Shown one piece after another: positions 8,069 through 14,754 of a DNA stretch of 21,494 nucleotides (its first letter is position 1; each line of letters begins with the position of its first letter). Position numbers and translations under genes: made by a program. The stretch is from assembly GCA_937952095.1 (NCBI GenBank), contig CALFYG010000033.1, forward strand, positions 1-21,494, given 5' to 3'. The DNA comes from an uncultured Micrococcales bacterium. GTDB taxonomy: Bacteria; Actinomycetota; Actinomycetes; S36-B12; UBA10799. The notes below the pieces were generated by a model, which had not been told where the DNA came from, searched no databases, and saw nothing but the letters and a program-made list of their open reading frames with translations.

Positions 8069-8086
8069 CTCCTGATGTTCAGGAGT
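8068..8086. promoter_or_regulatory. Perfect dyad ACTCCTGA-TGT-TCAGGAGT, candidate operator
   Basis: Two perfect 8-bp arms separated by 3 bp. With transcription predicted to start at 8056, it covers -12 to -30, i.e. the spacer between -10 and -35, a usual repressor position. It also overlaps the TGA stop of the GGDEF gene (8079-8081), so a short terminator hairpin is the alternative. The stem is only 8 bp and no T-run follows. No regulator gene adjoins it. Confidence 0.5.
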
Positions 8087-9026
8087 CCCGGGTTCGGCGG
8101 GACAGTTGCAGGACCTGTTGTGAGCGGCCTGTGCGTTCCACCGGCCCGTCCTCCCCCGTCACCAGGTCTCGGCCCTCCCGCTTGCTGGCATACATCAGGG
8201 CATCTGCTCGGGCCAGGGCCTCGCCGATGGTCTCGTCCTCACGCACCATCACGGCACCCGCGGAAACGGTCACGGTGATCCGCCCACCCGTGTGATCGAG
8301 CCACGAGTGGTCGACCAGCATCCGCAACCGTTCGGCGGCGCGCACCAGCGCGGCAGCATCGATACCCGGCAGCGCGACGAGGAACTCATCGCCACCCCAG
8401 CGGACAGGGACGTCGGCGGTGCGCAGCCCGTTGGCCAGCGTCTGCCCGACCATACGCAGAACCGCGTCGCCGGTCGGGTGGCCCCACGTGTCGTTGACAT
8501 TCTTGAAGTGGTCGATGTCGATGAAGACCAACCCCAGAGAGTTCGTGGCCATCGGCTCCAGATGGGCCTCGGCATAGCGCCGGTTGCCGATCTGCGTCAC
8601 CGAATCGATGTAGGCCTCCTCGTGCGGTCCCACCTCGCTGGACTCCGCGAATCGTGTGGACCTTCGCCGTGTGAACACCTCCACGGAACCGACGATCTGA
8701 CCCTCGCCGTCATGGATCGCGCGTGCCTTCACCGACACCGGAATCCGGTGGCCCTGCTTGTGATGGAGGTAGACGTTGGCGACCCGGGGGCGTCCATCAT
8801 TCATGACCGCCCACAGGGGGCAGCCGTGCAGGCACAGGTCGTCGCCACCGTCGTTGACGTGGCGCAGGATGCCGTCGGCACAACTGTGCTCCATCACGTC
8901 GGAGGCTGCGTAGCCGGTGATCTTCTCGGCGCCCTCGTTCCAGAAAGTGATGCGGCGTTGGGTATCGACGAAGTAGACCCCGTCCTCGATGGTCTCGAGA
9001 ACGGTCATGTACAGGTCGTCGCGCAT
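8079..9026 (-). CDS. PAS-GGDEF diguanylate cyclase with a Cys/His-rich PAS domain
   Basis: A 315-residue soluble protein predicted to make cyclic di-GMP. An N-terminal PAS sensor (about 4-120) has the family motifs DGVYFVD and ITFWNEGAEKITGY. The GGDEF domain (about 137-285) has DIDHFKNVND (171-180), the intact active site GGDEF at 211-215 and an inhibitory I-site RTAD (202-205) exactly five residues upstream. It should therefore be active and product-inhibited. Within the PAS domain, Cys49, Cys65 and Cys69 plus His47, His56 and His67 cluster in 23 residues, suggesting a metal, heme or redox site. The GTG at 9032 is also open, but AAAGGAG lies five bases before the ATG at 9026, so I chose 9026. 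No EAL or HD-GYP partner is nearby. Confidence 0.93.
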   Translation of the reverse strand: MRDDLYMTVLETIEDGVYFVDTQRRITFWNEGAEKITGYAASDVMEHSCADGILRHVNDGGDDLCLHGCPLWAVMNDGRPRVANVYLHHKQGHRIPVSVKARAIHDGEGQIVGSVEVFTRRRSTRFAESSEVGPHEEAYIDSVTQIGNRRYAEAHLEPMATNSLGLVFIDIDHFKNVNDTWGHPTGDAVLRMVGQTLANGLRTADVPVRWGGDEFLVALPGIDAAALVRAAERLRMLVDHSWLDHTGGRITVTVSAGAVMVREDETIGEALARADALMYASKREGRDLVTGEDGPVERTGRSQQVLQLSRRTRDS

Positions 9027-9031
9027 GCCCA

Positions 9032-9038
9032 CTCCTTT
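9032..9038 (-). promoter_or_regulatory. Strong ribosome binding site (AAAGGAG) of the GGDEF gene
   Basis: AAAGGAG is five bases before the ATG at 9026 and overlaps the alternative GTG at 9032. It decides the start. This is one of the few initiating genes in the window with a conventional leader. Confidence 0.7.
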
Positions 9039-9117
9039 CGAGTCCTCCTGCCTCGTTAGTCGACCGGGCGCAGCGAAACCTTGAATGGACCGTTCGTATG
9101 ATCCCCGGCGGGAGGGT

Positions 9118-9123
9118 TAGAGT
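9118..9123 (+). promoter_or_regulatory. Candidate leaderless -10 (TAGAGT) for osmC-like gene
   Basis: TAGAGT lies five bases (CGGGC) before the ATG at 9129. A GGAGGG at 9111-9116 is 12 nt from the ATG, rather far for a ribosome binding site. Both readings remain possible. Confidence 0.4.
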
Positions 9124-9128
9124 CGGGC

Positions 9129-9536
9129 ATGACCACGGTGAGCATCACCCGCACCGACCTCGGCGAGTACGTCGCCACCAATGAAGCCGGCAGTGAGTTG
9201 GCGTTCGGCGAAGGTGAGGATCAGTTCTCCTCGGTCGAACTCCTGCTCGCTGCACTCGGCGGGTGCACCGGCATCGATGTCGATTACCTGACCGCCCGAC
9301 GCAGCGAACCCACCGCGTTCGAGATCACCGTGTCTGCGGACAAGGTGTCCGATCCCCGCATCGGCAACCACCTCGAGAACATCGTGGTCACGTTCCAGGT
9401 CAGATTCCCGGACGGTCCCGAAGGTGATGCCGCGCGCGAAGTCCTTCCGGTCGCCGCGCGCCACTCCCACGATCGCCTGTGCACGGTGGGGCGCACGCTG
9501 CAGTTACCGACCAGCGTCGCGCTGCGGATTCAGTGA
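9129..9536 (+). CDS. OsmC/Ohr family protein
   Basis: A 135-residue OsmC-fold protein; members are dimeric, cysteine-based peroxidases that reduce organic hydroperoxides. The two expected cysteines are Cys46 in LGGCTGIDV at the start of the central helix and Cys118 in HDRLCTVGRTL. The N-terminal half carries the beta-meander (SITRTDLGEYVATN), and FSSVELLLAALGG leads into the peroxidatic Cys. The short N-terminus and sequence fit the general OsmC-like group better than Ohr proper. It is divergent from the GGDEF gene, and its stop overlaps the convergent zinc-ribbon gene by seven bases. No thiol-reductase partner is adjacent. Function in peroxide defence is inferred from the family. Confidence 0.88.
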   Translation: MTTVSITRTDLGEYVATNEAGSELAFGEGEDQFSSVELLLAALGGCTGIDVDYLTARRSEPTAFEITVSADKVSDPRIGNHLENIVVTFQVRFPDGPEGDAAREVLPVAARHSHDRLCTVGRTLQLPTSVALRIQ

Positions 9537-9775
9537 CGCTGCCAGCAGGGGGTGTGCCAGTGACGGCGCCATTCGGGGCCGTCGTGACGGTTCCACACCA
9601 CGACGTGCGCGACCCCTCGCCGGATCTCCTGGTTGCACCCCGGGCAGACATAGTCCTTGGTCGCCTGTGCGCCGGTGACGTTCTGCACGATGCTGTCGCC
9701 CTCTTGCCGCCGGGAGGCGTAGCCCTGTGACAACGGGCGCACCTCGTCCGTGCGGCGGCGGTTGCGACGGGCCAT
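9530..9775 (-). CDS. Small actinobacterial zinc-ribbon-like protein
   Basis: An 81-residue basic protein. The N-terminus is Arg-rich (MARRNRRR) and disordered. The C-terminal half has CPGC (Cys44, Cys47), then His57, and finally HWHTPC (His72, His74, Cys77), a likely Cys/His metal-binding site. It resembles a widespread short actinobacterial protein often mis-annotated as ATP/GTP-binding; I see no nucleotide-binding motif. The CxxC-plus-HWHxxC pattern and Arg-rich arm suggest nucleic-acid binding, but this is inference. It is transcribed towards OsmC and overlaps its stop by seven bases. A TACCCT hexamer is six bases before the ATG, supporting this start and leaderless transcription. Confidence 0.8.
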   Translation of the reverse strand: MARRNRRRTDEVRPLSQGYASRRQEGDSIVQNVTGAQATKDYVCPGCNQEIRRGVAHVVVWNRHDGPEWRRHWHTPCWQRH

Positions 9776-9781
9776 GACGCA

Positions 9782-9787
9782 AGGGTA
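9782..9787 (-). promoter_or_regulatory. Candidate leaderless -10 (TACCCT) of the zinc-ribbon gene
   Basis: On the minus strand TACCCT is followed by TGCGTC (6 nt) and the ATG at 9775. No purine-rich ribosome binding site is present. Confidence 0.5.
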
Positions 9788-9832
9788 GGCCGTCGTCAGG
9801 CAGCTCGGCGCACCGCCAGAAACGGAGTGCGA

Positions 9833-11503
9833 CTAGTACACGCGGAAGCCGCGGCGCGTCTTGCGCCCGAGGTACCCGGCCTCGACCATCTGCTCGAGAA
9901 GCCGCGCCGGGGCGAGCTCCGGCAGCCGGAACTCGTTGTGCAGCACCTGCTCGATGGCGAGCGACACGTCGTTGCCGACCACGTCGAGCAGAGCGAACGG
10001 TCCGAGCGGCAGCCCCGCTCCCTTGGTCATCACGGTGTCGATCTCATCGGCGGTCGCGTAGTGGGACTCGAGCAGCAGCACTGCGTCGTTGAGGTACGGG
10101 AACAGCAGCGCGTTGACGATGAAGCCTGCGCGGTCGCCGCACTTCACGGGGTGCTTGCCGAGCTGGTGGCACAGGTCCACCACGGTCTCGGTCACGTCAG
10201 CGCCGGTCGTCACGGGGCTGACCACCTCGACGAGTTTCATGATCGGCGCCGGGTTGAAGAAGTGCATCCCCACGACGTCCTGTGGCCGGCTGGTGACGGC
10301 GGCCATCTCGACCACCGGCAGCGACGAGGTCGTCGTCGCCAGGATGGCACCCGGCTTGCAGATCCGGTCGAGGTCGCGGAAGAGATCGAGTTTGACGTCG
10401 AGGTTCTCGACGATCGCCTCAACCACCAGATCGACGTCGGCCAGCGCGGCTCGCTCGGTCGAGCCGATGAGGCGGCCGAGCACCTCGGCACGCTTCTCCT
10501 CGGTGAGCTTGCCCTTGGCCACGGCCTTGTCCAAGGACTTGGTGACCGCAGCCTGCACTCCGGCCACCTTCTCCTCGCTGCGGGCCACGAAGACCACGTC
10601 GTAGCCGCTCTTGGCGAAGACCTCGACGATGCCCGACGCCATGGTTCCGGTGCCGACCACGCCCACGGTCGAGATCGGACGGATGTCCTCGCGCGCCTCG
10701 GTCACCACGGCGTCGCCGGCCTCGTCACCGTAGGTGTAGAACCCGCGTCCGGCCTTCTCCCCCAGGTGCCCGGCGGCGATCATCTGCTTGAGGATGGGCG
10801 CCGGTGCGTGCAGGCGTCGCCCGGTGGTCGCGTACAGCGCATCGAGCACGTCATAGGCGGTGTCCACGCCGATCTTGTCCAGCAGGGCCAGTGGGCCGAC
10901 GGGGTAGCCGCAGCCGAAACGCATGGCCGCGTCGATGTCGTCGCGGCTGGCGTATCCGGCCTCGAACATGGTCACGGCGTGGTTCAGGTAGCCGAAAAGC
11001 AGTCCATCGGCGATGTACCCGGGCTTGGAACGCACCACTGTGGCCTCGCGACCGAGGTCGGTGAGGAAGCCCTGCACCGCTTCGAGCGCGTCCTGGTCGG
11101 CAAAGTCGGGACGCACGAGCTCGACCTGGGTGCGCGCGGGGTCGTGCGGGAAGGCCAGCCCGAGCACACGGTTCGGCCGTCCGGAACTCAGAGCCAGATC
11201 CGTGACCGACAGCGCTGTGGCGGTGGTGACCAGGACAGCGTCCTCGGCTGCCAGGCCCCCGACTTCGGCGAACACCGCATGCTTGACGTCACGCTTCTCG
11301 GGAAGACACTCGATGACGATGGCGGCACTCGCGGCGTCCTTGAGTTCCGTGCCCACCTGCACGCCTGAGCGCTCCGAGGCTGCCGCAGCAGTCTTCTCGT
11401 CCTTCTCGATGCCGATGACGGTCCACCCCGCCTGCGTGGCCAATTGGGCCACCTGCGATCCGACCGTACCCACCCCGACGATTGCCACCGTTTTCTCAGC
11501 CAT
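9833..11503 (-). CDS. Tandem 3-hydroxyacyl-CoA dehydrogenase (two fused copies, first copy degenerate)
   Basis: A 556-residue fusion of two 3-hydroxyacyl-CoA dehydrogenase units (about 1-258 and 278-556), each with an NAD domain and a helical dimerisation domain. Such double proteins are common in Actinobacteria. The second unit looks complete: NAD motif GTGTMASG (284-291), the CoA-contacting helical segment (about 315-345), HFFNPAP with catalytic His414, Glu426 in KLVEVV and Asn464 in GFIVNALL. The first unit has GVGTVG (10-15) but lacks about 25 residues of the CoA-contacting segment. It has Ala117 where the catalytic His should be (GLAFPHDPA) and Asp166 in place of Asn (GYIADGLL), so it is probably inactive or regulatory. 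The open frame extends further upstream, but the ATG at 11503 precedes the NAD motif directly and has CAGACT seven bases upstream. Confidence 0.92.
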   Translation of the reverse strand: MAEKTVAIVGVGTVGSQVAQLATQAGWTVIGIEKDEKTAAAASERSGVQVGTELKDAASAAIVIECLPEKRDVKHAVFAEVGGLAAEDAVLVTTATALSVTDLALSSGRPNRVLGLAFPHDPARTQVELVRPDFADQDALEAVQGFLTDLGREATVVRSKPGYIADGLLFGYLNHAVTMFEAGYASRDDIDAAMRFGCGYPVGPLALLDKIGVDTAYDVLDALYATTGRRLHAPAPILKQMIAAGHLGEKAGRGFYTYGDEAGDAVVTEAREDIRPISTVGVVGTGTMASGIVEVFAKSGYDVVFVARSEEKVAGVQAAVTKSLDKAVAKGKLTEEKRAEVLGRLIGSTERAALADVDLVVEAIVENLDVKLDLFRDLDRICKPGAILATTTSSLPVVEMAAVTSRPQDVVGMHFFNPAPIMKLVEVVSPVTTGADVTETVVDLCHQLGKHPVKCGDRAGFIVNALLFPYLNDAVLLLESHYATADEIDTVMTKGAGLPLGPFALLDVVGNDVSLAIEQVLHNEFRLPELAPARLLEQMVEAGYLGRKTRRGFRVY

Positions 11504-11510
11504 GGCCCCA

Positions 11511-11516
11511 AGTCTG
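11511..11516 (-). promoter_or_regulatory. Candidate leaderless -10 (CAGACT) of the tandem dehydrogenase
   Basis: On the minus strand CAGACT is followed by seven bases (TGGGGCC) and the ATG at 11503. It lies back-to-back with the GNAT promoter in the 42-bp divergent gap. Confidence 0.38.
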
Positions 11517-11533
11517 GCAAAGGGGTCGTGCGG

Positions 11534-11539
11534 GACAAT
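11534..11539 (+). promoter_or_regulatory. Candidate leaderless -10 (GACAAT) of the GNAT gene
   Basis: GACAAT is followed by AGGTGG (6 nt) and the GTG at 11546. It decides the start, because the frame stays open upstream into the divergent gene. Confidence 0.5.
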
Positions 11540-11545
11540 AGGTGG

Positions 11546-12391
11546 GTGTGGCACGCCCGACCCCTGGCCGATGACGACATCCCCGCCGTCGTCGCGATGG
11601 TCAACGCCTGCGAACTCGCGGACAGCGGTGAGGTGATGCTCGAGGCGGCGGACATCGTCGCCGATCTCACCCATGCCGATCGCGACCGCGACGCCGTGGT
11701 CATCGTGCAGAACGGGCGCATCGTGGCCTGGGGGCTCCTGTGGGACGCCCGCAAGCGCTGGGCCGACGTCCACCCCGAGGCTCGTGGCCAAGGGATCGGA
11801 ACCTGGCTGCTGCGCTGGTCGGCCTGGCGCGCGAAGCAACTCGGAGCCGATCGCGTCGGTCAAAGCATCGACGACCGCCGCACGGACGTCGCCGACTGGT
11901 TCGCGGCCAATGGCTACACCCCGCGGTACACGTCCTGGGTGCTGCGCATCGCCGCCGCGGACATTCCCCACAGCGCTGCTCCTGCGACCCCCGAGGAGCA
12001 CGACGCGGTTCTGGCGCTGTTCGAAGAGGCGTTCAGCGAACACCAGGACCGTCACCCCGTGGACCCCGCACGCTGGCGTGCGATGACCGTGGAGCGGGAC
12101 GGCTTCACCCCTGAAGACCTGATCGTGATCCGGGAGGACGGGACCGTGGTGGCGGCCGCGTTCATCATCGATGTCGACGAGATCTGGGTGGACAAACTCG
12201 CAGTGGCCGCGTCAGCCCGCGGCCGCGGGTATGCCCGGGACCTCCTGGCCGCCGCCCGCAGTCGCGCCGCGTCCCGGGGGCATGCCCGGGTACGACTGTC
12301 GACAGACTCCAACACCAGCGCCCTCGAGGTCTACACCCGGCTCGGAATGGACGTCGAGCGGTCCTACACACACTGGGCCGTCGACCTCTGA
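11546..12391 (+). CDS. Tandem GNAT-family N-acetyltransferase
   Basis: A 281-residue protein made of two GNAT domains. Domain 1 (about 1-135) has the acetyl-CoA-binding motif VHPEARGQGIGTWLL (RGQGIG at 80-85). Domain 2 (about 150-281) has VAASARGRGYARDLL (RGRGYA at 225-230), then the characteristic TDSNTSALEVYTRLGM near the C-terminus. Both cofactor loops look intact. The domain arrangement and size recall mycothiol synthase MshD, but I could not confirm MshD-specific features, so it is left as an unassigned acetyltransferase. The GTG at 11546 begins directly at the first domain strand and sits six bases after GACAAT. Earlier in-frame ATGs would run into the divergent dehydrogenase gene. It ends 27 bp from the convergent nucS stop. 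Confidence 0.85.
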   Translation: MWHARPLADDDIPAVVAMVNACELADSGEVMLEAADIVADLTHADRDRDAVVIVQNGRIVAWGLLWDARKRWADVHPEARGQGIGTWLLRWSAWRAKQLGADRVGQSIDDRRTDVADWFAANGYTPRYTSWVLRIAAADIPHSAAPATPEEHDAVLALFEEAFSEHQDRHPVDPARWRAMTVERDGFTPEDLIVIREDGTVVAAAFIIDVDEIWVDKLAVAASARGRGYARDLLAAARSRAASRGHARVRLSTDSNTSALEVYTRLGMDVERSYTHWAVDL

Positions 12392-12418
12392 GCCGGGCCT
12401 CGACCCCGGGGCCGCCGC

Positions 12419-13090
12419 TCAGAACAGCCGTGACTCCTCGTCGTCGTATCCACGCAGGGCGTCGTAGTCCAGCACCACACAGCGGATTCCGCGGTCCTCA
12501 GCCAGCGTGCGGGCCTGCGGCTTGATCTCCTGCGCCGCGAAGACACCGGTGACCGGCGCCAGCAAGGGATCCCTGTTGAGCAGGTCGAGGTAGCGGGTCA
12601 GCTGCTCGACACCATCGATCTCGCCCCGCCGCTTCACCTCCACCGCCATCGCCTGTCCGTCGGCATCACGACAGAGCAGGTCGACCGGCCCGATGGCGGT
12701 GGGGTACTCCCGGCGCACCAGCGTCCAGCCCTCCCCGAAGGTGCCGACCTGCTCGGCGAGCAACTGTTGCAGGTGAGCCTCCACGCCGTCCTTGACCAGT
12801 CCCGGATCCTGGCCCAGCGTTCCCGACCAGTCGTGCTCGATCTCCCCGATGCTGATGATCAGCCGCTCGCCGGCCTTGTTCGTGACCTCCCACACGGTGT
12901 GCTCGTCGTCGTCGACCTCGGCCAACGTGCACGGCGGGCTCATCCAGTTCAGCGGTTTGTAGGCGCGGTCGTCGGCGTGGACCGAGACCGAGCCGTCGGC
13001 CTTGATCAGCAGCAACCGCCTGGCCATCGGCAGGTGCGCGGACAGCCGGCCGACGTAGTCGACCTGGCACTCGGCGACGACCAACCGCAT
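12419..13090 (-). CDS. nucS: NucS/EndoMS mismatch-specific endonuclease
   Basis: A 223-residue protein matching the actinobacterial NucS, which cleaves mismatched DNA and replaces MutS/MutL-type repair in this phylum. The N-terminal DNA-binding/dimerisation region begins MRLVVAECQVDYVGRL. The C-terminal RecB-like nuclease core shows Asp137 in PVDLLCRD, Glu151 and Lys153 in AVEVKRRGEIDGVEQLTRYL, and YDALRGYD. The extreme C-terminus DDEESRLF has the acidic-RLF form expected of a beta-clamp-binding tail. The open frame continues well upstream, but the ATG at 13090 starts the conserved sequence and overlaps the preceding gene's TGA (TGATG). It is third in an operon with a 3-hydroxybutyryl-CoA dehydrogenase and a membrane protein. 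Confidence 0.95.
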   Translation of the reverse strand: MRLVVAECQVDYVGRLSAHLPMARRLLLIKADGSVSVHADDRAYKPLNWMSPPCTLAEVDDDEHTVWEVTNKAGERLIISIGEIEHDWSGTLGQDPGLVKDGVEAHLQQLLAEQVGTFGEGWTLVRREYPTAIGPVDLLCRDADGQAMAVEVKRRGEIDGVEQLTRYLDLLNRDPLLAPVTGVFAAQEIKPQARTLAEDRGIRCVVLDYDALRGYDDEESRLF

Positions 13091-13527
13091 CAGGCCACGA
13101 CCTTGAACACGATCATGAGGATGCCCACGGCGGCCGTCCCGAGCGACCACAGCAGCGCTTTCGTTCCCAGCCAGGTGTAGGCGAACAGCGCCACGGTGAG
13201 CACGGCCATGGCCACGGTCACCGAGAGCTCCATCGACGCGGTGATGAGGTAGGTGGTCCATGCGGCCAGCAGTAGCACCACCGCCGGCACGAACATCGTC
13301 GAACTGTCCACGGCCTCGTGTACGACGGCGTCGCGGTCGACACCTGTGGTCAGCCGGGCCGATAGCAGCTGCGACCAGAAGTGTGCGATGAAAAGCCCGA
13401 CGGCCGAGACGACCACGAGGAAGGAGAACTCCCCGAGCGTGTCGACGTACCCCTTCGCGGTGGCAGCAGTGACCACCGCGAGGAGAGTGAGTGCGCCGTA
13501 GACGATCCCGGCGATGCGTGCGTTCAC
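13090..13527 (-). CDS. Small polytopic membrane protein of unknown function
   Basis: A 145-residue integral membrane protein with about four hydrophobic helices. The first is IAGIVYGALTLLAVVTAA and the second starts at FSFLVVVSAVGLFIAHF. Two or more further helices occupy the region after residue 75, ending in VGILMIVFKVVA. A central polar stretch (SARLTTGVDRDAVVHEAVDSS) separates the halves. I do not recognise a named family. The GTG start overlaps the dehydrogenase TGA (GTGA), and its own TGA overlaps the nucS ATG. It is therefore locked in a three-gene translationally coupled operon, although nothing in the protein itself suggests a role in repair or acyl-CoA metabolism. Confidence 0.78.
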   Translation of the reverse strand: MNARIAGIVYGALTLLAVVTAATAKGYVDTLGEFSFLVVVSAVGLFIAHFWSQLLSARLTTGVDRDAVVHEAVDSSTMFVPAVVLLLAAWTTYLITASMELSVTVAMAVLTVALFAYTWLGTKALLWSLGTAAVGILMIVFKVVA

Positions 13528-14369
13528 GAGTAGTCGTAGAAGCCCTTACCGGTCTTGCGACCCAAGTCGCCGGCCGTGACCATCCGGCGCAGGATCTCCG
13601 GCGGGCTGAACTTCTCGTCCTGGCTGTCCGCATAGATGTTGGAGGTGGCGTTGAAGATGATGTCCACGCCGGTCATGTCGGCGGTCTCCAACGGACCCAT
13701 CGCATGCCCGAACCCGAGCCGGCAGGCCGTGTCGACGTCCTCGGCGGAGGCCACCCCGGACTCCACGAGGGCGATCGCCTCCATGGCCAGCGCGGTGATC
13801 AACCGTGTGGTGACGAAACCGGCCACATCCCGGTTCACGACCACAACCGTCTTGCCGACACCCTCGGCGAAGTCACGGGCACGCGCCAGCGTCTCGTCGC
13901 TCGTCTTGTATCCACGGACCAGTTCGACCAGCTTCATGAGCGGGACCGGGGAGAAGAAGTGGGTCCCCACGACCATCTCGGGCCGTTCGGTGACTGCGGC
14001 GATCGTCGTGATCGGGATGGCTGAGGTGTTCGTGGCCAGCACGGTGTCGTCGGCACAGATGGCATCGAGGCGCCGGAAGACCTCGGCCTTGATCTCGAAC
14101 TTCTCGAAGACCGCTTCGACGACGATCTCCGCCTCGCCGGCGGCATCGAGGTCGGTGGTCGTGGTGATCCGGGCGAGCGCGTCCTGCGCCTCCTGCTCGG
14201 AGATGCGGCCCTTCTGCGCGAACTTGTCCAGGGACGCCGCGATGGCGTCCTTGCCCCGAGTCAACGACGCCTGACCGACGTCCTGCAGCGTCACCTCGTG
14301 GCCCGCCACCGCCGAAACCTGTGCAATTCCGCCGCCCATCAGGCCGGCGCCCACCACTGCGATCCTCAT
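13524..14369 (-). CDS. 3-hydroxybutyryl-CoA dehydrogenase
   Basis: A 281-residue single-unit 3-hydroxyacyl-CoA dehydrogenase that interconverts acetoacetyl-CoA and 3-hydroxybutyryl-CoA with NAD(P)H. The cofactor motif GAGLMGGG is at 7-14, the CoA-contacting helical segment (LDKFAQKGRISEQE) is at 47-60, and the catalytic His137 (THFFSPVP) and Glu149 (KLVELV) are present. At the position usually held by Asn in GFxxNRLL, this protein reads GFVTTRLI (Thr187). I believe this is normal for an actinobacterial subfamily but have not verified it. The tail GRKTGKGFYDYS is standard. TAGCCT is six bases upstream of the ATG. It heads the operon with the membrane protein and nucS, and fits with Ccr in C4 acyl-CoA metabolism. 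Confidence 0.93.
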   Translation of the reverse strand: MRIAVVGAGLMGGGIAQVSAVAGHEVTLQDVGQASLTRGKDAIAASLDKFAQKGRISEQEAQDALARITTTTDLDAAGEAEIVVEAVFEKFEIKAEVFRRLDAICADDTVLATNTSAIPITTIAAVTERPEMVVGTHFFSPVPLMKLVELVRGYKTSDETLARARDFAEGVGKTVVVVNRDVAGFVTTRLITALAMEAIALVESGVASAEDVDTACRLGFGHAMGPLETADMTGVDIIFNATSNIYADSQDEKFSPPEILRRMVTAGDLGRKTGKGFYDYS

Positions 14370-14375
14370 GCTTCG

Positions 14376-14381
14376 AGGCTA
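14376..14381 (-). promoter_or_regulatory. Candidate leaderless -10 (TAGCCT) of the dehydrogenase-nucS operon
   Basis: On the minus strand TAGCCT is followed by CGAAGC (6 nt) and the ATG at 14369. There is no Shine-Dalgarno-like sequence. This would drive nucS as the third gene. Confidence 0.5.
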
Positions 14382-14415
14382 TCCGTGGCCGGATGCGCAC
14401 CCGGCGCGAGGGGCG

Positions 14416-14421
14416 CACAAT
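14416..14421 (+). promoter_or_regulatory. Candidate leaderless -10 (CACAAT) of the DUF2007-like gene
   Basis: CACAAT is followed by GGAGCG (6 nt) and the GTG at 14428. It is nearly the same as the GACAAT-N6-GTG start of the GNAT gene and supports GTG over the upstream in-frame ATG at 14368. Confidence 0.5.
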
Positions 14422-14427
14422 GGAGCG

Positions 14428-14754
14428 GTGCCGGCATGGTCGACCTACTCCTACCTGTTCGGCCCACTGGTCGCCCTCGCGATCATGGCCGTCATGGTCG
14501 TGCTGCTGCGCTGGGCGTTCTCCCGGGGCGGCTCCCTGGTGGAGCGCGACGCCCGGCCGGGGCGCTCGGACGAGTACGGGCTGATGGTGCCGGTGGCTGG
14601 GGCAGACGATTACATCCGCGCCGAGATGCAGCGCCGGATGCTGGCCGACCACGGACTCAAGGTCAATCTGGTGCGCACCACGGACGGTCCGCGGCTGATG
14701 GTGTGGCAGTCGGACCGCGATCGCGCCCTCGAACTGCTCAGTCGAGGCGGGTGA
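14428..14754 (+). CDS. Small membrane-anchored protein, DUF2007-like cytoplasmic domain
   Basis: A 108-residue protein with one N-terminal transmembrane helix (LFGPLVALAIMAVMVVLLRW, about residues 9-28). A short basic/acidic linker (RDARPGRSDEYG) follows. The compact C-terminal domain (ADDYIRAEMQRRMLADHGLKVNLVRTTDGPRLMVW) resembles the DUF2007 putative signal-transducing fold: two residues' worth of beta-alpha-beta in which the helix compares successive inputs. A similar short protein sits beside murA in other actinobacteria, as far as I recall. Its function is unknown. The GTG start is chosen because it has CACAAT six bases upstream. The last 17 bases overlap the 3' end of murA on the other strand, so the two genes share no terminator space. 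Confidence 0.8.
   Translation: MPAWSTYSYLFGPLVALAIMAVMVVLLRWAFSRGGSLVERDARPGRSDEYGLMVPVAGADDYIRAEMQRRMLADHGLKVNLVRTTDGPRLMVWQSDRDRALELLSRGG

Noticed and set aside
9081..9102. TTGAAT and TATGAT as a -35/-10 pair upstream of OsmC
   Set aside because: The spacing is only 10 bases, far below the usual 16-18. TAGAGT next to the start codon is a better candidate.
9827..11368. Long plus-strand open frame (513 codons) opposite the tandem dehydrogenase gene
   Set aside because: It is a mirror of the GC-rich codon pattern of the real minus-strand gene. Its translation is His/Arg/Gly-rich without any recognisable domain.
11504..12055. Upstream extension of the tandem dehydrogenase to 740 codons
   Set aside because: It would run antisense through the GNAT gene, and the protein family begins at the ATG at 11503 just before the NAD motif.
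12393..12409. CCGGG-N7-CCCGG between the GNAT and nucS genes as a terminator
   Set aside because: A 5-bp stem in GC-rich DNA is too weak to support, and several overlapping alternatives exist.
13091..13633. N-terminal extension of NucS to 404 codons
   Set aside because: The extension overlaps two other genes in different frames. The NucS family begins at the ATG at 13090, which overlaps the preceding stop codon.
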